64,000 bases of DNA from the NCBI GenBank assembly GCA_033032865.1, contig JAWHQI010000520.1:744001-808000 (forward strand), in the 5' to 3' direction. The stretch comes from Dactylorhiza incarnata. Lineage: Eukaryota > Streptophyta > Magnoliopsida > Asparagales > Orchidaceae. Below are positions 1 to 9,990 of this stretch, piece after piece (the stretch's first letter is position 1; every line of letters starts with the position of its first letter). A program made the translations under genes and the position numbers. The notes under the pieces were generated by a model that was given only the letters and a program-made list of their open reading frames with translations, did not search any database and was not told the DNA's origin.

Positions 1-1733
1 ACATGTTTAGTTTAATGTTATGTTAGTATATGATCATTTACACATTTCAACAAGGAACTTTCATGCTAAACTTTCCATGAATAATTTCCATGCAAGCTAT
101 ATGTGCCTTAAGTTTATTTAACTCAATTTTCTAATGCTAGATAATTAGAGTTAAAAGTTCTTAAGTATTGAGAGTTTAATAACCTCAACATAGGGTTAAA
201 TGGCTGAAATAAAACACCAATCAACAAACATTATTTTTGTATGGAAGCTTCTCAAGTCTTAGAAGCCTACTTAGTTCAAAACAAAGTTAACTACACGAAT
301 TTAAGTTAGGAATCAGCAAACTCCATTGCTATTGGAGAGTTTTTTCAAACTAAATGCATAGATTAAGAGACCACCCAGCAGCCCTATTGCTGTTCGGAAG
401 TCTTCTAAGCCTCAAAAAGCTATTAAACTCAATATTAAATTGAAATACATAAGTTACAAAAGTCAATCAGCAACATATAGTGTTGTTTGTAGTTAATGAC
501 ATATGAAAAACTTAAATTTTATGAGGAACACATGCATCTAAGGCCCACCGGCAGCTTAAATGTTGAAATGAAATTATTTAGGTTATTAAAGGGCCTCCAA
601 ATTTCTTAAAATAGCCCATTTTTGTACACGAGTAAGGGACCAACAATTACCCACTTAAAGAAGGCTAAATGTTAGTAAAATCTCAATTAAAAATATTTAA
701 GACTAAATGAAAGTTGATAACTTTCAAGGACATGAATAACAGTCGAATATGATTTGGAAAAAATTAAGCTTATCAGTGAATGCACTTAGGAGTAAATCCA
801 CGAGGGCATGGTTATACTATGTCATAGTTTGGTGGAGTCCCACCATACTTCATAGCATGATCTGAATGCTCAATAGGGGTTAAACCCTCGGGCGGTGAGA
901 CCACCATAATTAATTTTCCCTAAAGGGTGAGATTATCCTCACCATAGTAATTCCCAACAAGGGGTAAGGGTTACCTTACCATAGTTCAGAGATCATGTTA
1001 AGATAACAGAGCTCTCAGTTAACTGCAAGGGTTAATCTTGGATTTTTCTCCTAAGGGATTTCATCAAGAACCAATTTATGAGAAATGCTTTAAGAAATAT
1101 TTTAAGAAAAACGATCTAAGAAATGCTTTAAGAACAAAATCTTTAGGGAAATCTTTAAGTAAAATTTCCAAAGAAAATGTTCAAGAAATGTTAAGATTTA
1201 TATCTTAATCCAATAGAAATGAAAAAGAAAAGCCTAATTTAAAACTAAGAAGAAATTCAAGTTGAACATGAAAATGTAATCCTAAAATATTATATTAGTT
1301 AGAATAAGAAGAATTTCTCATTGAGTATGTTATACTCACCATTTATTTCTATCTTTTTTTTCAGGGCTTAGAAGGTGCCTCTGAGGTTCATGATGAAGAA
1401 ATCTACCAAGACCCGGAGCGGAAGTACATTATTAGAATTTTTGTGGCTTAAATGCCAAGTGGTATAATTGTAAAGTTTTCTGAACAAGTGATGTATTAAT
1501 ATGTTTTTCAAAGTTCATGAATAATAAATGATGTTCTAATACATGGCTCTTTATCTGTTCATGGGGTGTGGAATCACTACGTATCGTTGTTTATGATTAC
1601 ATTGTTAAATAATATAGAACTAGAACTGGATAATTATGTTTTACAACTTAGTAATCCTAGATGTGTGCTAGGATTACTCTTTAAATGTTACACGATGTGT
1701 GTCATAAGTAGGATTAGTATAAATAAGAGGGAG
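1..1733. other. AT-rich non-coding DNA, probably an old LTR
   Basis: No gene is seen. The stretch has short AG-rich direct motifs near 1080-1200, a pyrimidine tract ending in CAG near 1360, and a TATA-like box TATAAATA at 1718-1725. Together these resemble a long Ty3 (Tekay/Del-type) LTR rather than host coding sequence. It is the left part of the DNA into which the element at 1739-5564 inserted, since the TSD GAGGG at 1734-1738 recurs at 5565-5569. The assignment to an LTR is an inference. Confidence 0.35.
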
Positions 1734-1738
1734 GAGGG

Positions 1739-2056
1739 TATTATGGGCTTCACGCCCCATTATTATCGAGTCTTATTATGTGTTTTTCATTAAGGTTTAT
1801 TATTAAGTGTTCGGGACTTAATTACGTCTATGGCCCTTGTATCTTTTATTTAAAGGCAACTTGGGCCAGTGGAATGGCATGCCAAAAGTTAATTCCATTT
1901 CCTTGTCCGCTTAATGATATTGTTGTAGTTTTCTCCTCCCGAGATACCCCGCTTAGACAGTCGCGGTTTCGGCTCATTGTATCCTTCGTTGTCGTCATCC
2001 CCGCCTTCGGCCATCCTCTGGCGACTCTACATGCATTACGGGCTAGACCCATAACA
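1739..2056 (+). repeat. 5' LTR of the gag-only element
   Basis: Begins TATTATGGGCTTC and ends CCCATAACA. The right LTR begins TGTTAAGGGCTTC and ends CCCATAATA, so the ancestral termini were probably TGTTATGGG...ATAACA. The left copy is 318 bp and the right 316 bp. Confidence 0.85.
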
Positions 2057-2059
2057 ACC

Positions 2060-2071
2060 TGGTATTAGAGC
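2060..2071 (+). other. Primer-binding site, initiator tRNA-Met type
   Basis: TGGTATTAGAGC lies 3 bases after the 5' LTR. It matches the usual TGGTATCAGAGC complement of the initiator tRNA-Met 3' end with one mismatch. The same variant occurs at 63202. Confidence 0.85.
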
Positions 2072-2824
2072 CCATCATTCCTCCTCCCCACTTCCACCAC
2101 GACCATTGCTGAAGCATTTTTGGTCGTCGCTGCCATCTTTAGCAACGCCTTCCTCGACAACCGCCTTCAAAACCTTTTCTTCGCTCTATACATAGCGTCG
2201 AAGCAGGTCGACGACACTAGCCTTCGTCGCCTCGTGCAGTTTCAACTAGGGTTGTGAAACCCCTTCCGAAGACTCGGAATCCCTCGTTGTCTACAAAAGT
2301 AGAAGTTGTCGTGCCTTCTTCCTTACACGCACGGGTTTCGCCACACCCGAAGCCCTTCTCGCGGCCACAGTACGATGAGTCGAATAACTCTCGCGGCTAC
2401 ACGCCCACGTCCACAATAGTGTCTTCATCCTCGCTCTCTAGCCTTGTCGACCGCACGATGTCTGCACCTCCAACTCCGTCAGCAGCAGGTCGTCGCCATT
2501 TGGATCAACAACATCCCATCTAGTATATATGAGCCGTCGTCTTCCTCCCTTCCATCTCTGCTTCGATCGAGCATCTTGTCGCGTTCTGCGTCAATCTTCA
2601 CACATCAACACTCCCCTCCGTCTCTGCTTCGATCGATAATTCTTCCGTCTCGAGCCCCACGCATCAGCCCTCAATATTTCCTTCCTCGAGCCGCCAACAC
2701 GTCCCTGCTCCTTTCCGAGGCTTGCGTCCTCCACACCTCCTTCTTGACGAGGCCCACCTGCTGCGTGCTTGTTTCCATCAGCATGCCTGATTTTTTTTGA
2801 GTCGGCGGCAATGCACGCCACTTA
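2072..2824. other. Leader of the gag-only element
   Basis: Pyrimidine-rich leader after the primer site. Several Ser/Pro-rich open frames exist on both strands, but they carry no recognisable domain and look like composition artefacts. Confidence 0.5.
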
Positions 2825-3248
2825 AAATTCATCTATTTGATTAATTAATTCAAAGGGCTATCGAGAATTTTCTTTGGGATCAATATAGGGGAAGTGTTGT
2901 GGTTCACGTGGCACACCCGGTTCAAGCGAGTCCGTTCCGCTCGCTCAGCCTGAATCCAGTCGACCCATAACTCGCTCCATTTCTCGCTCCTCACGCAACA
3001 TGGACGACTCGTCGGGTCAGAACAACCAACTTTTGATCATGATGTCATTCATAATCATGAGTAGTATACACTCATTCCCCCACTTAGGAAGTTTCATCCC
3101 GAAGCGTTTGAGGATTCTCTGAATGAGGTCTCTTATGGCGAAGATTCAGATGTCATTCATTCAAACAGGATTTTGCAAATCAAGACATTGAAACTAACTA
3201 TGAATATAATGAAATAGAAAGGAGAACTAGTTCGGAGACTAACCAAAA

Positions 3249-3725
3249 TCAAGAGAATAGTTGCAGATACTTGCTACACATGTCAGATTCAAGTTCCCAA
3301 GTGTACTCCTCAGGCTTCTCATGCATCCAAAGCACTCTGACCATAGGAATGGTTCTCCTTTGAAGCTTGCGTACTTGATACTCCACGATCTTAGCGGGTT
3401 CAACCGAATACAAAAGATTGGCTTCGGGAATCACAGGAATTTCTTCAATGACGTGGTTAGGGTCGCGTATGTACTTTCGAAGTTGACTAACATGGAAGAC
3501 ATTGGGCACACCGACAAAAGAAGCAAGTAGCTCAAGACGATATGCAGATCCTCCGACACGCTCTGAGATAGTATGCGGTCCCACGAACATCGGGCTAAGC
3601 TTATGATGGGGACCAAACCGTTTCACCGTGGGAGTAGGGGAAACCTTCAGGAACACTTGATCACCCACATCAAATTTTAACGGACGACGGCGCTAGTTTG
3701 CATGCTTCCTCCGACACGACTGAGT
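3249..3725 (-). pseudogene. Ty3 integrase C-terminus and chromodomain fragment (Tekay/Del-like)
   Basis: The minus strand encodes the integrase tail GDQVFLKVSPTPTVKRFG, then the GPHTISERVGGSAYRLEL module and a chromodomain-like end (VEYQVRKLQRRTIPMVRVLW then YTWELESDMCSKY). Upstream, near 3700, the frame has a stop inside the conserved basic RRRPL stretch. The rest of the polyprotein is absent. The fragment is antisense to its host element, so it came in by a separate insertion. The W-E-L-E-S-D-M ending is typical of Tekay/Del chromoviruses. Confidence 0.85.
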
Positions 3726-3729
3726 GTAG

Positions 3730-4282
3730 TGTTTTTCTTACTTTTATTAATGGTCTAAGGCTTTTTCCTTGTTTGTTTTGTATTTTGCATTAGCGTTCGT
3801 GACTGCGCCGCCTGCTACTTGAGCCCGATCTGCGACAAGTTCCTATCCTTGGAAGTTTATCTTATTCCGTGTTCTGTCAGGTTCTATGTTGTATTTCCTT
3901 TACTATCGGATATCGCTTATTATCTAATAGTTATGATCCGCTATTTTCTCTTGATTCATGGACAACAGCTAAGTTAAAAGTTATGTACTGGAATTTGATG
4001 TTGTTGCATGTTCATTTCCTTGGGATTTTTACTGCATGAAATTTGTGCCAGCATTTTTGTAACATGACTTTTTAAGTAAAATGCATGAGTATTTTTCTTT
4101 TCACTATCATATTCTAAAAGCTTCCGCATAAAGATAATGTATTTTCTTCAAATTATTAATTTTAAATCTAATAATATTAATTCAACTCCCGCCTTACAGA
4201 CATGATGTTTCTTTCCCCCATGTCTGTGGAATCACGATTCGCTCGAAGCACGCTCTGACTTTTACTTTCAAACGGGTCGTGA
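3730..4282 (-). repeat. Possible reversed Ty3 LTR
   Basis: AT-rich sequence ending GGGTCGTGACA, which on the minus strand reads TGTCACGACCC, a common start of Tekay-type LTRs. It adjoins the reversed integrase fragment, fitting a 5' LTR joined to the integrase end by a large internal deletion. No second LTR copy is visible below 3249, so the limits are approximate. Confidence 0.4.
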
Positions 4283-5210
4283 CAATGCAAGCTCTCATAG
4301 CACATCAAACTGCCGCTGACACACGTCATCAGACCATTGCTTCCCTCTCCAAGTGTCTCGATAATCTCTCAGTCGCTCAACTAGTCTCCACCATTCACGC
4401 ACATGAGCAAGCTTGCAACAGTCAGGCGCCTCCGTCGTGCTTCTTCAATTTGATCCCACGGCCATGATACCACTTGAAGTCAACATCGTGCCTCGTTACA
4501 CCAAGTTGGCATTCCCAACTTATTATGGGAATGACGATCTCTTAGGGTGGTTCACCAAATGCAAGCAATTTTTTAGCCATCAGCAGACATCGCTGATAGA
4601 ATGGATCACTCTGACCTCCTTTTACATGCTTGATATCACTCCACTATGGTTTGCCCATTTACAGGACGACAATCCTGGGATGATTTGGCGCAACTTTAAG
4701 CGGGCCTGCCCTGCGCTTTAGACCCCTGATTCGTAGCAGCCCTTGGCGTCTCTCATGACCTTACGTCAGACCGGGTCGATTGATGGATATCTTGAGCAAT
4801 TTCAGATTCTTCTTGCTCACGTCACGAAACCCTTTAATATGTATCTCGCCATCTTTACAATCGGGCTTCAAGATCGATTGTGATTGGACATCAAATTCGA
4901 GGCTCCTCGGGAGTTGGTGACTACTATGAGTTTAGCCAGATTATGTGAACGTCATCTTCAGCTGGATCAAGAGGCCACCATAACCACATGCACAAGGACA
5001 CAGGGCGGACGAACTGAGGGTACCCAACACCCCCAAATCCCCAGATTATCTTATGCAGACATGTCGGACCGGCGCGCACAAGAGTTATGTTATAACTACG
5101 ATGAGCAGTATACTGCGGACATCGATGCAAGAGGATTTTTTATCTGCATTTGGAGGACTCTGATGATGATGAAATCAGGTGAAGTTGACACCTCCTTCGA
5201 TCTCCCTTGA
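4282..5210 (+). pseudogene. Ty3-type gag, broken
   Basis: Pieces in order: an N-terminal helix (HQTAADTRHQTIASLSK), the capsid core (LAFPTYYGNDDLLGWFTKCKQFF at 4509-4575, then MIWRNFKRAC), the LRQTGSIDGYLEQFQILLAH segment near 4760, and a zinc-knuckle-like end (RRAQELCYNYDEQY near 5070) in which the second cysteine is replaced. A frameshift near 4460 and stops near 4721, 4735 and 4881 break it. Gag would form the virus-like particle. This copy could not be made as one protein. Confidence 0.8.
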
Positions 5211-5248
5211 GCTTGAGGTCAAGCTCATTTTTGCACGGCGAGAGAGAT

Positions 5249-5564
5249 GTTAAGGGCTTCTCACCCCATTATTATCGAATCTTATTGTGTTTTTATTATG
5301 TTTTATTATTAAGTGTCAGGAACTTAATTACGCATATGCCTCTTGTATCTCTTATTTAAATGCCCATTGGGCTAATAGAATGGTATGCTAAGAGTTAATT
5401 CTATTTCTTTGTCCCCTTGATGAGATTGGAATAGATCTCTCCTCCCGAGCACACCCCTCCTAGGCAGCCCTGGTTCTGGCTCCACTATATCTTTTGTCAC
5501 CATCATCCCTGCCTCCGGCCAATCTCTGACGACTCAACCGGCATTACGGGCTAGGCCCATAATA
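5249..5564 (+). repeat. 3' LTR of the gag-only element
   Basis: Aligns along its length with 1739-2056. It is preceded by a purine tract (GGCGAGAGAGA, 5238-5248) that can serve as polypurine tract and is followed by the GAGGG duplication. Confidence 0.85.
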
Positions 5565-5627
5565 GAGGGCCAGTTTCATTTCATTGCAGATTTTAGAATC
5601 TTCTTCCCGGAATCTGGCGATCTCTCG
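5565..5627. other. Short segment of the DNA that hosts both nests
   Basis: This 63-bp piece lies between the GAGGG duplication and the hAT-like element. It should be contiguous in ancestry with 1-1733 on the left and 13767 onward on the right. Confidence 0.5.
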
Positions 5628-5763
5628 CTATGTAGTACATGGACGGGGACGGGATACAATACGAAATAGATACGACAAACATGGTTTAAAAAAAGATGTG
5701 GGATATGTTTTTTGAAAAAAATAATTATTTAAATATAAGTATCAATTAATATGAAAATAAGAC

Positions 5764-5890
5764 TGTTGGAGAAAAGCTCAATAATAATCATAAGAGTAAA
5801 GGGGTTCTATCCTATATATAGGAGAGAAATACAAGGCTAAATAATAAAGTAAAGAAATAATTCCTAAGAAATAATTCCTATATTCCAACA
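5764..5890 (-). repeat. 3' LTR of copia element
   Basis: TGTTGGAG...TATTCCAACA, the downstream LTR of the minus-strand element. A C-rich tract CTCCCCCTCA at 5891-5900 is the complement of its polypurine tract. Confidence 0.95.
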
Positions 5891-5897
5891 CTCCCCC

Positions 5898-6901
5898 TCA
5901 AATTGGGCGTGTGATATCTTGCATGCCCAACTTGCCCATAATTTTTCCAAACACGTTCTGACTCAACCCCTTGGTGAGAGCATCCGCTAACTTTTGATCT
6001 GAATGGGCAAAAGGTGTGCTCACAACTCCTCTTTCTATATTCTCTTTAATGAAGTGACGATCAACCTCCACATGCTTTGTGCGATCATGTTGGACAGGAT
6101 TGTGAGCAATGTTAATGTAGGCTTTGCTATCACAGTAAAGTCTCACGGGATCCTTGTTTTCCATGCCAAGATCTTTTAGGAGAGATTTAATCCACAGTCC
6201 CTCGCAAATCCCATGAGCCATGACTCTGAATTCTGCCTCAGCACTAGACCTGGCAACCACATGTTGTTTTTTACTCCTCCACGTTACCAAATTACCACCA
6301 ACTAAAGAACAGTAACCAGAGGTGGACCTCCCGTCGTCAACTGAACCGGCCCAATCAACATCAGTATAGACTTCAACGACCAGCTCTTTGCCCGGGGAGA
6401 ATAAGATACCCTTTCCAGGAGAGGACTTGAGATACCGAAGGATTCGATGAGCTGTTTCTAAGTGACGGGTTCGTGGTGAGTGCATGAACTGACTAATAAC
6501 ACCAACTACATATGAAATCTCCGGACGAGTATGGGATAGATAGATAAGACGACCTATCAATCGTTGAAACCCAGTGATATCATCTACCACTTCCCCATCA
6601 TCTCTACTCAATCTGTGGTTAACTTCAATTGGGGTATCAGCAAGTCTACACCCACTCATCCCACATGATTGGAGCAAGTCAAGAATGTACTTTCTCTGAG
6701 ATATGAATATGCCATGATTTGATCAAGCGACCTCATTTCCCATGAAGTATTTGAGATTGCTCAGGTCTTTTACTTCAAACTCCTTTGCCAGTCTTTGTTT
6801 CAGAGTTTGAATTTCTTCAGTATCATCGCCCGTGATAATGATATCATCCACATAAACAATAAGAGCAGTGGGTCTCCCATTTTGTCTTACAAATAAAGTA
6901 T
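5898..6901 (-). pseudogene. Copia RT C-terminus and RNase H
   Basis: Reading the minus strand from 6901, the frame gives the RT palm motif VYVDDIIITGDD, then SNLKYFMGNEVA followed by a stop near 6723, then RNase H from LLQSCGMSGCRLADTPIEV through RPEISYVVGVISQFMHSPR and VYTDVDWAGSVDDGRSTSGYC to the TKHVEVDRHFIKE end. The frame is open from 6677 to 5898. It resumes the frame broken at 8585, so TRIM insertion is what separates the RT halves. RNase H has D in place in the DVDWAG and CDSKA motifs. Confidence 0.9.
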
Positions 6902-7062
6902 TGTTAGAAGAGGAGAAATGAGAAAATAGAAGTACATATATTCATCCTCAAAGGGGGCTATTTATAGGATTACAACAAGACTCTTAAATCGAACTCACAA
7001 TGTGGGACTAAACTCCTAAAGACTCCAATAGACTAATATAATAATAACTCATAATTCCAACA
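6902..7062 (-). repeat. 3' LTR of TRIM
   Basis: TGTTAGAAGAGG...AATTCCAACA, almost identical to 8424-8584. Confidence 0.95.
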
Positions 7063-8411
7063 CTCCCCCTCAAGCTGAAGGGGAGACCCTTCAGCTTGGA
7101 CACCACAAATAACGGCAATGGCGGTAGATGATGCGGGACAAAAACATCAGATGAGCCACCGGGGGAAATTCCAAACCGGGGAATCAAGTCGGGGACATAG
7201 CCACACACGACATTGACCCACACACGACGCAGACTCACTGGAAACCGGTCAACCGACATCACCTACACACAAAACATGCGAAGAGAACAAAAGATGTGGA
7301 GCAAATCATCAAACGAGTGATCGGGGATAATCCGCCGGGGATAATCTGTCGGGGATAATCCGCAAGAAGGGCGGTCCCACACGACACAGTCCCACACGAC
7401 ACAACCCCACACGACACAACCCGCTGAGATTATAACAACCAACACAATCATATCCCAACACATGACCAATTCGAAAGACAAACTGGGGAGACACAAACAC
7501 ACATACAACAAGCCTAGAGGCCGTGTGGAACGAAAGCGAAAAATCGGGAAAGATCATCCGAGTCGCATTTGTCCCAACACTCCCCCTCACGTGGAGAACA
7601 CGTGCATATAGGCAGAAACTAGACCAAACAAAGTAAATACGAACAAACACATAAAGACATACTTAAACTACCCCAGAAATGCAGCATCAGCGAGATATCA
7701 ACACCCCAGTAGGGGTGACAGCTGCGGAGACAAATAGAAATCCGTGAAGCAGTGGCTGGAAGCGACGAGATACACTAGGAGAAGCTGCAGGAGACGGCAC
7801 GAACCACAGACGACAGCCGGAGCAGCAGCGGGACAGACGGCGGGATCAATAACAGCAGCCGGAAGCTCTCCCGATCTGCAGTCGCCGTAAGCAGCAGGGC
7901 AGTCGTCGATGGCAGCAGGACTGGAAGCCGCAGCGGCAGATCTGGAAGTAGCGGCAGATCTGCGTCGACAAGAGAACAACGGAGGGGGAATAGCCATCGT
8001 CGGACATGGAAGAGCTTCAAAGAGATCGGCAGTCGACGGCAGAAGATTCGTCGATGGCGTCGTGGTCAGCATGCGTCGGCAGCAGTGGACAGACGGCATC
8101 GACAGCAGCACAGGAAGATGCGATGACGACCCGCAGCGCAAGGAGGCGGACTGGAGCAGCAACAGGCACAGTCGACGGGATCTGCGATACGAGAAGGCAG
8201 ACGCGCTGACGGGAAGCAGTGTCAACGAGAATGACGGGATCATCGTCGATGGAAAACGATGGAGACGGGCCAAGATCCGCTCCCGTCGATGGAATCCGAC
8301 GTCGATTCCGTTCGACGGGAGCGGGAGCGGAAGCACGAGACGCGACGGGAGCCGAGCGAGAGATGGACCGGCCCACGGGAATTGATTTTTTTTAGGGTTT
8401 CAGATCGAGAA
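7063..8411. other. TRIM interior without genes
   Basis: Contains a hairpin beside the polypurine tract (stem CAAGCTGAAGG 7071-7081 with 7088-7098), three 14-bp repeats of GGGGATAATCCGCC type (7323-7364), three 15-bp repeats of CCCACACGACACAAC type (7376-7420), and a GC-rich stretch to 8380. Open frames on both strands over 7700-8385 show no domain and are ascribed to composition. Confidence 0.75.
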
Positions 8412-8423
8412 GCTCTGATACCA
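8412..8423 (-). other. Primer-binding site of TRIM
   Basis: GCTCTGATACCA on the plus strand is the exact complement of TGGTATCAGAGC. It directly abuts the 5' LTR. Confidence 0.95.
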
Positions 8424-8584
8424 TGTTAGAAGAGGAGAAATGAGAAAATAGAAGTACATATATTCATCCTCAAAGGGGGTTATTTATAGGATTACAACAA
8501 GACTCTTAAACCGAACTCACAATGTGGGACTAAACTCCTAAAGACTCCAATAGACTAATATAATAATAACTCATAATTCCAACA
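8424..8584 (-). repeat. 5' LTR of TRIM
   Basis: 161-bp copy matching 6902-7062; it is followed by the AGTAT duplication. Confidence 0.95.
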
Positions 8585-9990
8585 AGTATGATCGACATTG
8601 CTCTGGGAGTATCCAAAAGCAACCATAGCTCTGTGAAATCTCCCAACCCATGCCCGAGGAGACTGTTTTAAGCCATTTAAGGCTTTCTTCAACCTACGTA
8701 CCTTTCCCCCAGATCCGGCTAGGGTAAGGCCAGGCGGTAACGACATGTAGACCTCTTCTTCCAAGTCCCCATGCAGAAAGTCATTTTTCACATCTAACTG
8801 AGTCAAAGTCCACCATTTGCAGGCAGCACACGAGAGCAAGACTCTTATGGAATTCATCTTCGCCACTGGAGCAAAGGTTTCTTGATAGTCAATCCCCATG
8901 GTCTGAGTATAGCCCATAGCCACCATGCGGGCCTTGTATCGCTCAACAACACCTTGAGAGTTCTGTTTGATGGAGAACACCCACTTACACCCTACCACAG
9001 TCTTGTCAGGTGGCAACGAGACCAAGTCCCATGTGCAATTCTTCTCCAGGGACAACATCTCCTCAAGCACAACATCTTGCCATTTTCGGTTAGCGATAGC
9101 ATCCTGCCAAGTTGAGGGAATAGAAATGGAGGAGAGAGAGGCAATAAAGAGTTTATGTGAAGGACATAATGAGTTAGAGGACACAAAGTGGGACATTGGA
9201 TGTTGGGTAGAGATACAGTTACCTTGAGTCCCTAAAGAAGGATCAGATGTTGGAGTGGGTAGCCTGAGAGATGCCGATGTACCTTGACCCCTTTTGCGCC
9301 GAGTATACACCTGTAAATGAGGAACAATCACAGGAGTAAGAGCAGGAGTAGACAAGGATGTAGACATAGCAGGCATAGGTACATGAGGAGGAAGATATGA
9401 AGGAGGAATAGGTAGGGGAAGAGAGCTCACTTCATTTGGGTAAGTCTCCCCCTGAAGTGAGAGCTCGTAGAAGGACTCAGACTCCCAAAACGTGACGTCC
9501 ATAGTAATGAATATCTTTCGGGAAGCTGGATGGAAGCATTTATATCCTTTCTGGGTAGGCGAATACCCAATAAAGATACACTTGAGGGCACACGGGTCAA
9601 GTTTGGACGTGGGGCGAACATGGACAAAACACACACACCCAAAAATACGAGGAAGGAGATGTGTGGGAGAGACAGAAAGAGCCGCAAGAGGGGATTTGTA
9701 ACCAAGGACACGAGTCGGCAAGCGATTAATAAGATATGTCGCAGTAAGAACATCCCCCCAAAAATGTTTCGGGAGGTACATCTTCAGGAGGAGGCATCGA
9801 GCAACCTCCAGGAGATGGCGATTCTTACGCTCGGCGACCCCATTCTGAGCCGGGGTGTAGACACAAGATGTCTGATGAATAATGCCCTGATCACTAAGAT
9901 AACGCTCAAAGGAAGAGTCAACGTATTCACGTCCATTATCACTGCGCAAAACTTTAATGACAACATTAAATTGAGTGGCCACCACCTTAT
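8585..9990 (-). pseudogene. Copia integrase C-half and RT N-half
   Basis: The open frame from 9985 reads the integrase core end (LRSDNGREYVDSSFERYLSD, the E-containing TPAQNGVAERKNRHLLEVAR), the variable linker, then RT (WQDVVLEEMLSLEKNCTWDL, YKARMVAMGYTQTMGIDYQE, LDVKNDFLHGDLEEEVYM). It stops being coding at 8584 where the TRIM begins. A frameshift near 9990 separates it from the upstream integrase part. In intact elements the polyprotein supplies integration and reverse transcription. Confidence 0.9.

Larger units (their letters stand above)
1739..5564 (+). mobile_element. Gag-only LTR retrotransposon (TR-GAG-like)
   Basis: The ends are two similar LTRs (1739-2056 and 5249-5564) flanked by a 5-bp target duplication GAGGG (1734-1738, 5565-5569). 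A primer-binding site follows the left LTR. The only coding sequence of the element's own is a broken Ty3-type gag at about 4282-5210. The gag is followed directly by the right LTR, with no protease, RT or integrase. That is the layout of the non-autonomous TR-GAG class, although a deletion derivative of an autonomous element is also possible. About 1.45 kb of reversed Ty3 DNA (2825-4282) sits between leader and gag. The LTRs are clearly diverged, so the insertion is old. Confidence 0.85.
6902..8584 (-). mobile_element. TRIM-like non-autonomous LTR element
   Basis: Direct repeats of 161 bp (6902-7062 and 8424-8584) differ at about 2 positions and are flanked by AGTAT (6897-6901, 8585-8589). 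A perfect 12-base initiator tRNA-Met primer site lies at 8412-8423 on the minus strand. The complement of a polypurine tract, CTCCCCCTC, follows 7062. The 1.36-kb interior has no gag or pol. LTR length and lack of genes fit a TRIM, although the total of 1683 bp is at the upper end. The LTR start TGTTGGAAT (minus) and the polypurine tract resemble those of its copia host, suggesting mobilisation by a copia-type partner. Confidence 0.9.

Noticed and set aside
2254..2821. Ser/Pro-rich frames as a gene in the gag-only element
   Set aside because: Both strands are open and low in complexity; this is leader sequence between primer site and gag.
7698..8385. Overlapping open frames on both strands (up to 212 codons)
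   Set aside because: They lie in the GC-rich interior of the TRIM, are Ser/Arg/Ala-rich with no domain, and overlap each other.
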